Positions 43,048 to 51,459 of a stretch of DNA of 60,207 nt are shown here, in pieces; position 1 is the stretch's first letter, and the number at the start of each line of letters is the position of its first letter. The stretch is from Desulfobulbaceae bacterium (GTDB lineage Bacteria; Desulfobacterota; Desulfobulbia; Desulfobulbales; Desulfobulbaceae): positions 1 to 60,207 of the forward strand of contig JAMJFO010000016.1 of NCBI GenBank assembly GCA_023544645.1, in the 5' to 3' direction. The notes under the pieces are model-generated. The model worked only from the letters and a program-made list of their open reading frames with translations, had not been told where the DNA came from and did not search any database. The translations under genes and the position numbers were made by a program.

Positions 43048-43102
43048 CCCTGCGGCAACGGACAGAATTTCCGCTCAGCCAAAAACCGGGAGGAGGTGAA
43101 TA

Positions 43103-43264
43103 ATGAAGGAATTTGCCTTGATCGCCATTGCCTTTCTGGCGGCAATAGGGGCTTTTTTTCTTCTTTCGAGGAAAAGCGGCGAAGATTGCATTCCCTGACT
43201 GCTCATCTATGGATCCCTCGGGGTGGGGATCGTCGTCTATGCCGTGCTCAACTACTTTTTCTAA
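43103..43264 (+). CDS. Putative small membrane selenoprotein with CxxU motif
   Basis: The ORF starts at ATG 43103 behind AGGAGGTGA (43091-43099), a near-perfect ribosome site. It encodes 31 residues with a TM segment (FALIAIAFLAAIGAFFLL), then a charged loop SRKSGEDCIP, then UGA at 43196-43198. The same frame stays open for 21 more codons with a second hydrophobic segment (LLIYGSLGVGIVVYAVLNYFF) and ends in TAA at 43262. Reading UGA as selenocysteine gives a 53-residue protein with C-I-P-U, the redox CxxU pattern. A hairpin 13 bases after UGA fits a bacterial SECIS. If UGA is a stop, this is a 31-residue peptide or a decayed gene. Confidence 0.55.
43199..43231 (+). promoter_or_regulatory. SECIS-like hairpin after the in-frame UGA
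   Basis: GATCCC (43212-43217) pairs perfectly with GGGATC (43226-43231) around the loop TCGGGGTG, which contains the GGU expected in SelB-binding loops. The loop lies about 20-27 bases after UGA, within the spacing normally seen for bacterial SECIS elements. Confidence 0.5.
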
Positions 43265-43280
43265 CCCGCATTTCTCACCA
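43263..43280 (+). repeat. Copy of a dispersed 16-base repeat (copy 1)
   Basis: AACCCGCATTTCTCAC at 43263-43278 occurs again, inverted, at 60175-60190. Copy 1 overlaps the stop codon of the selenoprotein candidate. TCTCACCA (43273-43280) is also the left arm of an inverted repeat with TGGTGAGA (43306-43313). Confidence 0.55.
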
Positions 43281-43321
43281 GTTTTCCTTACGAAAGCCTG
43301 GAGATTGGTGAGACATACAGG

Positions 43322-43753
43322 CTAACCTTCTTTGTCTTTTTTACTGAAGTAGTCTGCCAGGATCCTGGCATGATCAAAAACCAGGTCGGGAAGATTGTCC
43401 CGGGTGAAAACTTCAGCCCGCGCAGCATCATCGCCCCCTTGCGGCCTGCCGGAAGCACTGCCGATGAATACCGTTGATGCCGTATGCTGCCGCGGATCAC
43501 GATCCGGCTCCGAATAGGTATGGAACTGTTCGACCAGGGCAACCTCAAGGCCGGTTTCCTCCCGGGCCTCGCGTACCGCGGCCTGTTCAAATGATTCGCC
43601 ATAGTCAACAAATCCGCCGGGCAGGGCCCAGCCCAGGGGAGGATTCTTCCGCTCGATCAGGACAATCCCGTCCGCAACCTCGATGATCACATCCACCGTG
43701 GGCACAGGATTTCTAAAATACGGGAGGTCCGCTCCGCACCGGGAACACTTCAT
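43322..43753 (-). CDS. NUDIX hydrolase with N-terminal zinc ribbon
   Basis: A nucleotide-diphosphate-derivative hydrolase. The Nudix box is complete: [18 protein letters not shown] followed by REETGLEV. The N terminus [15 protein letters not shown] supplies one CxxC of a half zinc ribbon, as in the NudC/ADP-ribose pyrophosphatase-like groups. Substrate unknown. It follows the HAD gene by one base, so the two are translationally linked on a minus-strand unit. Confidence 0.9.
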   Translation of the reverse strand: MKCSRCGADLPYFRNPVPTVDVIIEVADGIVLIERKNPPLGWALPGGFVDYGESFEQAAVREAREETGLEVALVEQFHTYSEPDRDPRQHTASTVFIGSASGRPQGGDDAARAEVFTRDNLPDLVFDHARILADYFSKKDKEG

Positions 43754-43754
43754 C

Positions 43755-44333
43755 TTACAGACACAACTCCCTTATCTCCTGCCAGCAGGTCACCGTGCTG
43801 AAGGCATGCCGGCCGCGGTTCCAGGGCTGGGAGAAAACAATGGGCCGAATTCCTGCTTTATTGAGCTGATGGCAGGTTTCGGCCCGATCATCGATAAAGC
43901 ATTCCAGCCCCTGCTGCATGATATGGCGGGGTTTGTCATCATGCGCGCCCATGGCCACAATCCGAATGTTGTCGCACACGCCGGAGGGCATGACTGAAGA
44001 AAGCCACTCGGCCACCGGTCCCGGATCGGGCCTGGCCGTGATCAGGTTCACCGTGGCCCGGGCGGCCAGTTCCGCAAGCACCTGGATTGCGCCGGGCATG
44101 GGCTTCAACCCGACGCCCACCGAATTGCGCAATATTATGGTGAACACCGCCTCCACAACGCGCAGATCCACGTCCAGGCATCGCTCCACCTCAAAGTCAG
44201 TGATATCTTCAAGCCTGAATGAACAATATCCGTATTCCTCGCAACACAGCCGGATAAAAGCCTCGGCGGTATCGGCAACAACACCGTCAAAATCAAATCC
44301 CAGTCGCGAGGGGTGTATTTTATCCGATAACAT
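43755..44333 (-). CDS. HAD-superfamily phosphatase-like protein
   Basis: A cytoplasmic HAD hydrolase. Motif I is [12 protein letters not shown] near residue 12, motif II is NLITARPD near residue 98, and motif III is [13 protein letters not shown] near residue 144, consistent with an intact Asp-nucleophile site. Size and layout resemble 5'-nucleotidase or small-molecule phosphatases, but the substrate is unknown. It lies 19 bp after panE on the same strand. Confidence 0.8.
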   Translation of the reverse strand: MLSDKIHPSRLGFDFDGVVADTAEAFIRLCCEEYGYCSFRLEDITDFEVERCLDVDLRVVEAVFTIILRNSVGVGLKPMPGAIQVLAELAARATVNLITARPDPGPVAEWLSSVMPSGVCDNIRIVAMGAHDDKPRHIMQQGLECFIDDRAETCHQLNKAGIRPIVFSQPWNRGRHAFSTVTCWQEIRELCL

Positions 44334-44352
44334 ATATTTGCCTATATTCAGT

Positions 44353-45309
44353 TCATGGCAGGTAGGAGGCTTCTATGCGCTTCACCTGCCGCACCAATTC
44401 CGCGTTAACCGGGGTGGGAATACCCAGCCGCACCCCCTGGGCGACCACCGCGCCGTTGATGGCATCAATTTCTGTCTGTCGTCGATTTTTCACATCCTGA
44501 TGCATGGAGGATATATTTTCCGCTGTTGACTCGCAGACCCCGAACGCGGATAAGACCGGATCACCCTGGACGGGGATATCCAGAGCATCGGCAACAGCAA
44601 CTGCTTCTTTCACCGCCTTTTCCATCATATCCTTTAGCGCCGGGGAATTGAGCAGCTCGCCGTTGGGACAGCGATGGATAGCGGTAAGGGCGTTAATGGC
44701 TAAATTGATAAACAGCTTGGCCCATATATGCGGCAAAGGATTCCGCGTGACCACGGCCTTCAGACCAGACGCGTTGAGTAGACCGGCGGTTTCCGCCAGC
44801 CGTTTGCCGCTGATATCCGTTTCCGCATCAAGCACGCCGATGCGGGTCATTCCCGCTCCGCCATGCCGGACATGACCAGGGCCGATCAGGGTGGCTCCTT
44901 CCGAGGTAATGCCCACGCCGCTGATGCAGGGAAGAGATGATACCGCTTCAAGATGCCCGATGCCGTTCTGCATGGCAACAAGCATGGTCTGTGGGGAGAG
45001 GAAAGGAGCTATCCCCGCAAGGGTTCCGGTCACGGATGTTGCTTTAACGCACAAAAAAAGGACATCGCAACCAACGCACCGGGCAGGATCTGTTTCAACC
45101 TGAACGGTGCAATGGGCACTCTGTCCTTTTTCTTCGAAAAACAAGCCTGTTTGCCGGATCTGCGCTGCCCGTTCCGGTCGATGGTCGAGCAGGCACAAAT
45201 CAGGCAGATCATTGTCAGCCCCGGCCGCTTTCTTCTTTTCGATGAAAAGAGCTATGCGTGCCGTCAGCAGGGAACCGAGTGCTCCCGGGCCGACAATGAC
45301 AATGCGCAT
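44353..45309 (-). CDS. panE: 2-dehydropantoate 2-reductase (ketopantoate reductase)
   Basis: NADPH-dependent reduction of ketopantoate to pantoate in coenzyme A synthesis. The Rossmann loop is IVGPGALGSLLTARIA at the N terminus, the catalytic Lys is in WAKLFINLAINALTAI near residue 190, and the C-terminal helical domain contains SSMHQDVKNRRQTEIDAING, the pantoate-binding signature. Length of 318 is typical. Related ketopantoate-reductase-like enzymes act on other 2-keto acids, so the specificity is inferred. Confidence 0.87.
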   Translation of the reverse strand: MRIVIVGPGALGSLLTARIALFIEKKKAAGADNDLPDLCLLDHRPERAAQIRQTGLFFEEKGQSAHCTVQVETDPARCVGCDVLFLCVKATSVTGTLAGIAPFLSPQTMLVAMQNGIGHLEAVSSLPCISGVGITSEGATLIGPGHVRHGGAGMTRIGVLDAETDISGKRLAETAGLLNASGLKAVVTRNPLPHIWAKLFINLAINALTAIHRCPNGELLNSPALKDMMEKAVKEAVAVADALDIPVQGDPVLSAFGVCESTAENISSMHQDVKNRRQTEIDAINGAVVAQGVRLGIPTPVNAELVRQVKRIEASYLP

Positions 45310-45323
45310 GAATCACTACCGGA

Positions 45324-46175
45324 TCACTGGACCACGGCTTCCTCGATGATCGCGTCATAGCGGTAACCCGAACCAAAGTCACGGTCAGCGCTCAGGGTTC
45401 CTTCCACAACCACCACGGAGCCCTTTTCCGGCTCAGCCATGGTGGTCACAACCAGATCGTGGGTTTTGGCTGCCGCATCACCGGTTCCGTCCTGCAGGTG
45501 GATCCAGTTCTTGCCCATAATCCCCATGGATACCTTGACGATCTTGCCGCGAACCCTGACGGTCTGTTTGTCCAGGTCACCTTTGTTCGCAAAAATCTCG
45601 CCAATGGTATAGGCGTTTTCACCGTCAGCCTTTTCCACATTGACCTCTTCAGACGCTGCAATTGCTGCCTGGCTTCCGCCGGAAGAAACCATGGGCTGAA
45701 CCGTCTCCATGGAGGCCTCGCCCTGCATGGCATCGGCAAAACTCTCATGACCGGGCGGCAGGGCTGCCGTTTCCCCGGCTGTCGAGGCGATGCCTCCGGA
45801 AAAAATAATGGAGTCAAAGACCCTGCCCAGGCTTTTGGCTTCAAAATTCTGCATTTCCATTCCGCCGGTCAGGGCAATGTCCTGTCCCACTTCAACATCA
45901 GACTGCGGCATGGCCGCCCAGAGAGGCCCGCTGTCCGTTTCAACATTCACATAGGTATAGCCCGCCGCATCCATGGTTTCGAGCACCTTGCCCTGGATCG
46001 CGGGCTGCTCCTGCTGCTTCATCTGTTCAGGCGCCGCCTGCTGTCCGCCGGACGGCACCACAACGGCAGGCTCTGATTCCGGCGCAGCGGCCTGGTCATT
46101 GTTTGCCTTGCAGCCCGGCACATACACGAGCATCAGCAAGGCTGCGGCACAAATAAGAATACGAAACTTTATCAT
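45324..46175 (-). CDS. Lipoprotein with OB-fold domain (NrfJ-like)
   Basis: A lipid-anchored envelope protein. The signal peptide ends in a lipobox (LVYVPGC), so Cys 22 is the likely lipidation site. A disordered Gln/Glu/Pro linker follows, then a first beta domain (IQGKVLETMDAAGYTYVNVE) and a C-terminal OB-fold (TVRVRGKIVKVSMGIMGKNW to the end). Such OB-fold proteins are often annotated as NrfJ-like or nucleotide-binding, but the role is unknown. 15 bp upstream of panE, probably the same unit. Confidence 0.78.
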   Translation of the reverse strand: MIKFRILICAAALLMLVYVPGCKANNDQAAAPESEPAVVVPSGGQQAAPEQMKQQEQPAIQGKVLETMDAAGYTYVNVETDSGPLWAAMPQSDVEVGQDIALTGGMEMQNFEAKSLGRVFDSIIFSGGIASTAGETAALPPGHESFADAMQGEASMETVQPMVSSGGSQAAIAASEEVNVEKADGENAYTIGEIFANKGDLDKQTVRVRGKIVKVSMGIMGKNWIHLQDGTGDAAAKTHDLVVTTMAEPEKGSVVVVEGTLSADRDFGSGYRYDAIIEEAVVQ

Positions 46176-46264
46176 GTCTTTCTCCCTTATCCAAAAATTG
46201 TAAAATAGACGGAAACATACTCCGTATAGTTATAAGTGGTCCCCCCGCCCCTGTCAACTCAAAC

Positions 46265-46780
46265 TCATGCGCCTGTTTGCAGCGCATCGGCCAATGCTGC
46301 TGCCAGCACCCTGTATCCATGGGGGCTGAAATGCACCCCGTCCATGAGGAAACAGGGGTTGCCCGCCGGGCGGCACTGCAGCGCAAACGGATCGAAGAGA
46401 TCAAGGAAGCGGCATCCCGAAGCCTGTGCGATCTGCTCCAGCCTGGTATTTATCTGTTGTGCTGAATCCCAAACCATGGGAATGGGCGCCAGACCGACCA
46501 CAATGATCCCTGCATCGGCGCAGAAATTCCGCAGCCGGGGAAGCATGGTGGTAAAAACCTCGGGAAAAGTATGATCTCCCATGAGCAGATCATTGGTTCC
46601 GGATAAAACAACAATCTGGTCCGGGTCTTCCATACTGTTCACTTCATCGATCAGACGAGCGGCGAGCCCCCCGGCCGTTTCTCCGGCAAGCCCGCGATTG
46701 CTTGTCCTGTAGCCGGGGAGAAGGAGTTCCCAGTCACCATATTCAATGAGTGAATCACCCAGCAGAAGCACGGTTTCCAT
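46265..46780 (-). CDS. SGNH/GDSL hydrolase family esterase
   Basis: A small esterase/lipase-like hydrolase of 171 residues. Block I is LLLGDSLIEYGDWE with the catalytic Ser, block III is VLSGTNDLLMGDH, and block V is FLMDGVHFSPHGYRV with the Asp-His pair. No signal peptide is present. ATG 46780 follows GGGAGGTG, an excellent site that decides it over the longer ORF. It may be a TesA-like thioesterase/lysophospholipase. The start is 14 bp after the glgX stop. Confidence 0.88.
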   Translation of the reverse strand: METVLLLGDSLIEYGDWELLLPGYRTSNRGLAGETAGGLAARLIDEVNSMEDPDQIVVLSGTNDLLMGDHTFPEVFTTMLPRLRNFCADAGIIVVGLAPIPMVWDSAQQINTRLEQIAQASGCRFLDLFDPFALQCRPAGNPCFLMDGVHFSPHGYRVLAAALADALQTGA

Positions 46781-46793
46781 ATCCACCTCCCGG

Positions 46794-48908
46794 TTAAACC
46801 GCGCCGCCGTTTTTTGACTGCAGAACAACGCATCCCATGGGCGCCATCGTCAGTATGTCTCCAGCCGCCACTGGTCGTGCCGATTCCTCGGCAACAAAAT
46901 CATGCGGCGCCTTTTGGCCGGTATCGATGATCCGCAGCCAGCTCCTCTGTTTATGCGAACTTGGCGGTTCCGGTATGACAAAGGTCTGTTCCTCCTCGCG
47001 ATGACCGTTCAGCATGACAAAAAAGTCGTCATCCTCCTCTTCCAGCAGCCAGCCGTTCAGGGTGAATGCCAGGGTGCGGCCTGCTTCATCCCAGTTGCGT
47101 TCACCAGGTTCCTGATCCTGCCATATGATCTCATGGAGGTGAGGAGGATCATTTTCCGGATGGGCTGGTATAAAAAAATCGTCCCGCCGGAAAACCTGAT
47201 GGTCCAGCCGCAGCCGAATAAGCTTTCTGAAAAAATCAAACAGCTCGCGGTTTTTCTCCAGCAGGTGCCAGTTGATCCAGCTGATCTCATTATCCTGGCA
47301 CCAGGCATTGTTGTTGCCCTGCTGGGTGCGGCCGAACTCGTCTCCCGCGACCAGCATCGGCACGCCCTGGGACAGAAACAGGATAACCGCCATGGTCCGG
47401 ATCCTTGTTGATCGAAAATCAAGAATTGCCTGGTCTTCCGTCTCCCCCTCGGCGCCGCTGTTCCAGCTGATATTGTGATTATCGCCGTCCCGGTTGTCTT
47501 CCCCGTTCATGAGGTTGTGCTTCGCATTGTAGCTGACCAGATCTCTGAGGGTAAAACCGTCATGACTGGTGATAAAATTGATCGAATTGCAGGGCCGCCG
47601 GTCATTGTGACTGTAGAGGTCCGAGCTGCCCGCGATCCGGGTGGCCAGGGCGGAGACTTTGCCCGGATCTCCGCACATGAAAGCCCGCACATCATCCCGG
47701 AACCTGCCGTTCCATTCGGCCCAGCGCTGGTGGGTGGAAAAACTGCCCACCTGGTAGAGGCCGGCGGCATCCCAGGCCTCGGCAATAATCTTGGAAGAGG
47801 CCAGGATCGGGTCCTCGGCTATCTGCTCCACCACCGGGGGATTGGCCAGCACATTGCCCTGCTGGTCCCGCCCCAGGATGGAAGCCAGGTCGAAGCGGAA
47901 ACCGTCAACATGCATTTCCACAACCCACCAGCGCAGCACATTCATAATCAGACTGCGGACTATGGGATGGTTGCAGTTGATGGTGTTGCCACAGCCGGAA
48001 TAATTGAGGTATTCCCTGGTTTCCGCATCCAGCATATAATAAATAGTATTGTCAATGCCGCGAAAGCTGGTGGTCGGCCCGCCCATCCCGCCTTCCGCGG
48101 TATGGTTGAACACAATATCGAGGATCACCTCAATACCGGCCCGGTGGAGGGCCTTGACCATATCCCGGAACTCATTAATCTGATTGTGGTCCACGCAGCA
48201 GTATGCCGACTTGGGCGCAAAAAATGACAGAGGACTGTAGCCCCAGAAGTTCTTTAAGCGTTCACGGGTAAAAGGGTTTCTGAAAATGGTTTCATTCTCA
48301 TCAAACTCCATTATCGGCATCAGTTCAACAGCCGTTATCCCGAGTTCCTTGAGATAGGGTATTTTTTCAACAAGACCCGGAAACATTCCCGGACACTGCA
48401 CCCCGGAGGAAGGATGAACGGTAAAGCCCCGCACATGCAGTTCGTAAATCACACTGTCACGCAGCGGGGTGTTAAGCGGCCGGTCGCCTTCCCAGTCATA
48501 AAAGACTTCCGGGACCATGCAGCAGGCCTTTTTTCCCAGAAAACTCCGATCCTGGCCCCAGGATGTCGGCGAGATGATTTTGGCGTAAGGATCCATGAGG
48601 ATCAACCGGCTGTCAAATTGATGCCCCTTTCCCCTCGGATCATCAGACCCGTCCAGGCGATAACCGTAAGTAAAATCCTTCGGCAGGTCATTAACCAGAA
48701 CATGCCAGATGTCACCTGTTTTGTTAATTCGGGGGTCGAGCTCCACTTCAATTATCTGCTCATCACCGCCCCCCTCAGCCGGGAGAGCAATAACCAGGGA
48801 TACTGATCGGGCATGGCGGGAGAACAGGGCAAAATTAACCCCGTTCAGCTTGATTGTTGCCCCTTTTGGCTGCGGCAGCCCCGGTTCGGTGCGAAATCGT
48901 GTTTTCAT
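46794..48908 (-). CDS. glgX: Glycogen debranching enzyme GlgX (GH13 isoamylase type)
   Basis: Hydrolyses alpha-1,6 branches in glycogen or limit dextrins. An N-terminal CBM48 domain begins RFRTEPGLPQPKGATIKLNG; the GH13 barrel has the nucleophile in VDGFRFDLASILGRD, the acid/base in IIAEAWDAAG and the third Asp in FITSHDGFTLRDLV. 704 residues. ATG 48908 matches the GlgX family start; longer ORF starts would run through the Fur-box sequence upstream. No other glycogen genes are adjacent. Confidence 0.93.
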   Translation of the reverse strand: MKTRFRTEPGLPQPKGATIKLNGVNFALFSRHARSVSLVIALPAEGGGDEQIIEVELDPRINKTGDIWHVLVNDLPKDFTYGYRLDGSDDPRGKGHQFDSRLILMDPYAKIISPTSWGQDRSFLGKKACCMVPEVFYDWEGDRPLNTPLRDSVIYELHVRGFTVHPSSGVQCPGMFPGLVEKIPYLKELGITAVELMPIMEFDENETIFRNPFTRERLKNFWGYSPLSFFAPKSAYCCVDHNQINEFRDMVKALHRAGIEVILDIVFNHTAEGGMGGPTTSFRGIDNTIYYMLDAETREYLNYSGCGNTINCNHPIVRSLIMNVLRWWVVEMHVDGFRFDLASILGRDQQGNVLANPPVVEQIAEDPILASSKIIAEAWDAAGLYQVGSFSTHQRWAEWNGRFRDDVRAFMCGDPGKVSALATRIAGSSDLYSHNDRRPCNSINFITSHDGFTLRDLVSYNAKHNLMNGEDNRDGDNHNISWNSGAEGETEDQAILDFRSTRIRTMAVILFLSQGVPMLVAGDEFGRTQQGNNNAWCQDNEISWINWHLLEKNRELFDFFRKLIRLRLDHQVFRRDDFFIPAHPENDPPHLHEIIWQDQEPGERNWDEAGRTLAFTLNGWLLEEEDDDFFVMLNGHREEEQTFVIPEPPSSHKQRSWLRIIDTGQKAPHDFVAEESARPVAAGDILTMAPMGCVVLQSKNGGAV

Positions 48909-48909
48909 A

Positions 48910-48938
48910 TTGACTTGATAATAATTATCATTTAAATT
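48910..48938 (+). promoter_or_regulatory. Promoter with a perfect 7-1-7 Fur box in its spacer
   Basis: TTGACT (48910-48915), a 17-base spacer and TAAATT (48933-48938) form a promoter for the plus-strand DUF1566 gene. The spacer begins with TGATAATAATTATCA (48916-48930), an exact match to the 7-1-7 palindrome bound by Fur-family regulators. It also lies just upstream of glgX on the other strand. Confidence 0.65.
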
Positions 48939-49012
48939 CAGCACAGAGCTACGAAACAACTGCCTGGGCTTACACCCTTTCTTTTTTACTAAACTTTGCG
49001 GGAGGACACAAC

Positions 49013-49951
49013 ATGGGACTTTTTAAAAAACTGGACCTGGCCGTCGCTTCGACCATTGACTGGGAAATGACGCCGGAATACACCTTTGGCACCTTTGAAA
49101 GCTGGGGCGGCAAGGAAAGGGTCCGGAACAAGTCCGAACGGATATATTATTTTTTCATCGACAACTGGGGCGACACGCCCAAACTCTGCCTCATGGAAAG
49201 GGGGATCAAACATGCGCGAGTTGTCGCAGAGATCCTGGCCCCGGAAGAGCTTGTGCAGAAATGCGTCGACAGCCAGGGCAAGGCCGCCTTGTTCGAAAGA
49301 AGCTTTGCCATCGACAAGGCCCTGCAGAAGTGGCTCATCGCCAATGTCATTGAAACGGACGACGATTCAAAAATCATTCCCCTGAAAAGTGATGACGGGG
49401 AAGAGACCATGACCATGGACCTGCCGCATAAGGACGATCCTGTCCCTGAATTGCAACAGACACTGCTACCCGATGAGCCGACGGAGTTAAGCGAAGAGGA
49501 GGTTGTTCAGCTCACCCGGCGGTTTAATTTTTTCGACAGCGAATCCAATGCGACCGGCAACTTTTCAAACTACCTGGTGGACGACGGCGACGGCCTCACC
49601 GTGACCGACCTGGTCACCGGACTCATGTGGCAGCGCGAGGGTTTTGACATCATGAGCCATCGAATGCTGTGCCGTGAGATCGACCAGCTCAACAATGAAC
49701 AGTTTGCCGGCTTCTCCGATTGGCGCCTGCCGACCATGGCTGAAGCGCTCTCGCTCATGGAGCCGGAAAAAAACGAGAGGGACCAGCATATAGCCCCCTG
49801 CTTCTCTTCCAGGCAGCCGTTTATTTTTGTCGCAGCCTTCCGCAATCCGGGAGGCTACTGGTTCGTCGACTTCAAACAGGGCCGGTCATACTGGGCATCC
49901 GGAACAAATCCGGGCGGTTTCGGCCGGGTATGCAGAAAAATCAACAGCTAG
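49013..49951 (+). CDS. DUF1566 domain-containing protein
   Basis: A 312-residue protein without signal peptide. The N-terminal 150 residues are unassigned and acidic toward the end. The C-terminal DUF1566 (Lcl-type) domain spans about 190-310: VTDLVTGLMWQREG, WRLPTMAEALSLME, and YWASGTNPGGFGRVCRK. The function of DUF1566 is unclear; it is often found in envelope or lectin-like proteins, yet no export signal is seen here. GGGAGGA precedes the ATG. The Fur-box promoter upstream and a strong terminator downstream indicate an iron-responsive monocistron. Confidence 0.78.
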   Translation: MGLFKKLDLAVASTIDWEMTPEYTFGTFESWGGKERVRNKSERIYYFFIDNWGDTPKLCLMERGIKHARVVAEILAPEELVQKCVDSQGKAALFERSFAIDKALQKWLIANVIETDDDSKIIPLKSDDGEETMTMDLPHKDDPVPELQQTLLPDEPTELSEEEVVQLTRRFNFFDSESNATGNFSNYLVDDGDGLTVTDLVTGLMWQREGFDIMSHRMLCREIDQLNNEQFAGFSDWRLPTMAEALSLMEPEKNERDQHIAPCFSSRQPFIFVAAFRNPGGYWFVDFKQGRSYWASGTNPGGFGRVCRKINS

Positions 49952-49980
49952 CCCATCCATAGACTCTCCTCCCAATAAAA

Positions 49981-50020
49981 AACGGCCGGACCCTGAAACA
50001 GTGTCCGGCCGTTTTTTTTA
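49981..50020. terminator. Bidirectional intrinsic terminator
   Basis: AACGGCCGGAC (49981-49991) pairs with GTCCGGCCGTT (50003-50013). The hairpin is followed by T on the plus strand and preceded by A (T on the minus strand), so it can terminate both the DUF1566 gene and the convergent carboxypeptidase gene. Confidence 0.92.
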
Positions 50021-50033
50021 CATGAAAAATATT

Positions 50034-51053
50034 TTATCGGGCAGAAGCGACTTCCTGCCCCTGCCCCCCGGACCGCAGCCGGGCAAGCTTTTCCTGTTTT
50101 TTCAACCCATAGTCGACCAGATTCTCGATATCCGCCCACATGGTTTCACTGCCCATGATGGCCACAATAATCTTTCCCTGGTTTCCAGCGAACTGGCCGA
50201 CATAAGTCTGCCTGGCCGCGTTGGTATACCCGGTTTTCCCGCCTTCGGCCCCTTTCACCGTCCACAACGCCTTGTTGTGATTCCGCAGCAGTTTGCCGTA
50301 TGAGGTGCGGAGCTTTGCCCTGCCCATGCGCCTGGCAAAACCTTCATCCTGCATTGCATGGCGGAAAATATTGGCAAGATCGCGGGCGGTGGACTGCTGT
50401 CCCTTTGCCGTCAATCCACTGGCGGTGCGGCACACCGTGTTCTCAGCCCCCCAGAGCCTGGCCCGCAGATTCATCATTTCGCCGAATTTCTCTTCGCTGC
50501 CGGCGATCTTTTCCGCTAGGGCGACACTGGCATCATTGGCGGAGGCAAGAAGGACCGCATTGATCAGGTCATTGGCCCGGTACGACTTCGCTGGATCCAG
50601 ATACACTTTGGAGCGGGGCATGCCGGAAGCCCTGCTGCTGACTCCTACCCATTCATCCTCATCGAGAGATTTGAGGGCGATCATGCCGGTGAGCACCTTG
50701 ATCGTCGAAGCCGGCTGCCGGGGAGTGTCGGGAGACAATGCGTAGAGGGTTTCACCGGTTTCGGCATCGATGATGATGGCGCTCCTGGAAGAGATCCTTT
50801 TACCGACGTCAGGCAGCCGGATATCTCCGACAGCGCTTTTGTCCGGGATGGTTTTGACCGGAGAGATATTGCCCCTCTGCCCCAGCACCGGCTTTTGCCC
50901 TGGTGCCGCCTTCTCATTCGCCCCGCTTATCCCCGGCTTCTGCTTGGCAACATTGGCCAGCACGGGCAATTGCGCGGCAACAAGGAGGGCGGGTGAACAG
51001 AACAGCAGAACCGGCAAAAGAACAAGGAGAAAGGATTCCAGAAACTTTTTCAT
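50034..51053 (-). CDS. dacA: D-alanyl-D-alanine carboxypeptidase (class C low-mass PBP)
   Basis: A periplasmic peptidoglycan-trimming DD-carboxypeptidase. After a signal peptide (FLESFLLVLLPVLLFCSPAL) and a Pro/Lys-rich linker, the penicillin-binding core holds SxxK as ASTIKVLTG, SxN as LLASANDASVALAE and KTG as EGGKTGYTNAA. It lacks the C-terminal PBP5_C beta domain and amphipathic anchor of E. coli DacA, so it may be soluble. ATG 51053 (MKKFLES) is chosen to begin at the signal peptide. Confidence 0.9.
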   Translation of the reverse strand: MKKFLESFLLVLLPVLLFCSPALLVAAQLPVLANVAKQKPGISGANEKAAPGQKPVLGQRGNISPVKTIPDKSAVGDIRLPDVGKRISSRSAIIIDAETGETLYALSPDTPRQPASTIKVLTGMIALKSLDEDEWVGVSSRASGMPRSKVYLDPAKSYRANDLINAVLLASANDASVALAEKIAGSEEKFGEMMNLRARLWGAENTVCRTASGLTAKGQQSTARDLANIFRHAMQDEGFARRMGRAKLRTSYGKLLRNHNKALWTVKGAEGGKTGYTNAARQTYVGQFAGNQGKIIVAIMGSETMWADIENLVDYGLKKQEKLARLRSGGQGQEVASAR

Positions 51054-51071
51054 ATCACAACTATGCAGCAC

Positions 51072-51459
51072 CGGAGCTTTGAAGCAAATTTAACACCTTT
51101 TATTATTTTTGTATCTTCCGCAAAGTTCACTGTCAAGTTATTTCAACCATTTTTCCCAGTGTTTTCGGGTTTTTTTGCCATTGACAGGGAGAATGGTTTA
51201 CGATTATTCTGTAAATAATACACAGGCTACAACATGTATGTCGTCGGCCCGATCCCAGGCAGCACATGCCAGGACCCGGCAGCACAGGTCGCGCTTGCCC
51301 CCTGTATGCAGGCGGTTGCGGGATGCCGCAGATCAGCTAAAAAGGCCTTTGACCTGTACCTGCGCCGGGTGAAAAGCTGATGACCAAGAGGTGAGCACGC
51401 TTGCGGAACTCCCCCTATAAACCGCTCCGTAACCGCTTACAATGCACGAGGTGCATATC
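51072..51459. other. Intergenic region with promoter and long leader
   Basis: A likely plus-strand promoter is TTGACA (51181-51186), an 18-base spacer, TATTCT (51205-51210). The start would be near 51217, leaving about 240 bases before the acyl-CoA synthetase. That leader is GC-rich with inverted segments and holds one 48-codon ORF (51234-51380, MYVVGPIPGS..., four Cys) with only a weak AGG upstream. I cannot tell a coding from a regulatory role. Confidence 0.5.

Noticed and set aside
43096-43311. A 71-codon ORF overlapping the selenoprotein candidate in another frame
   Set aside because: It begins with GTG inside the ribosome binding site, has no TM or domain character, and competes with a frame that has ideal initiation signals.
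51234-51380. 48-codon ORF in the leader of the acyl-CoA synthetase gene
   Set aside because: The ribosome site is weak and no family resemblance is visible; kept only as a note in the intergenic entry.
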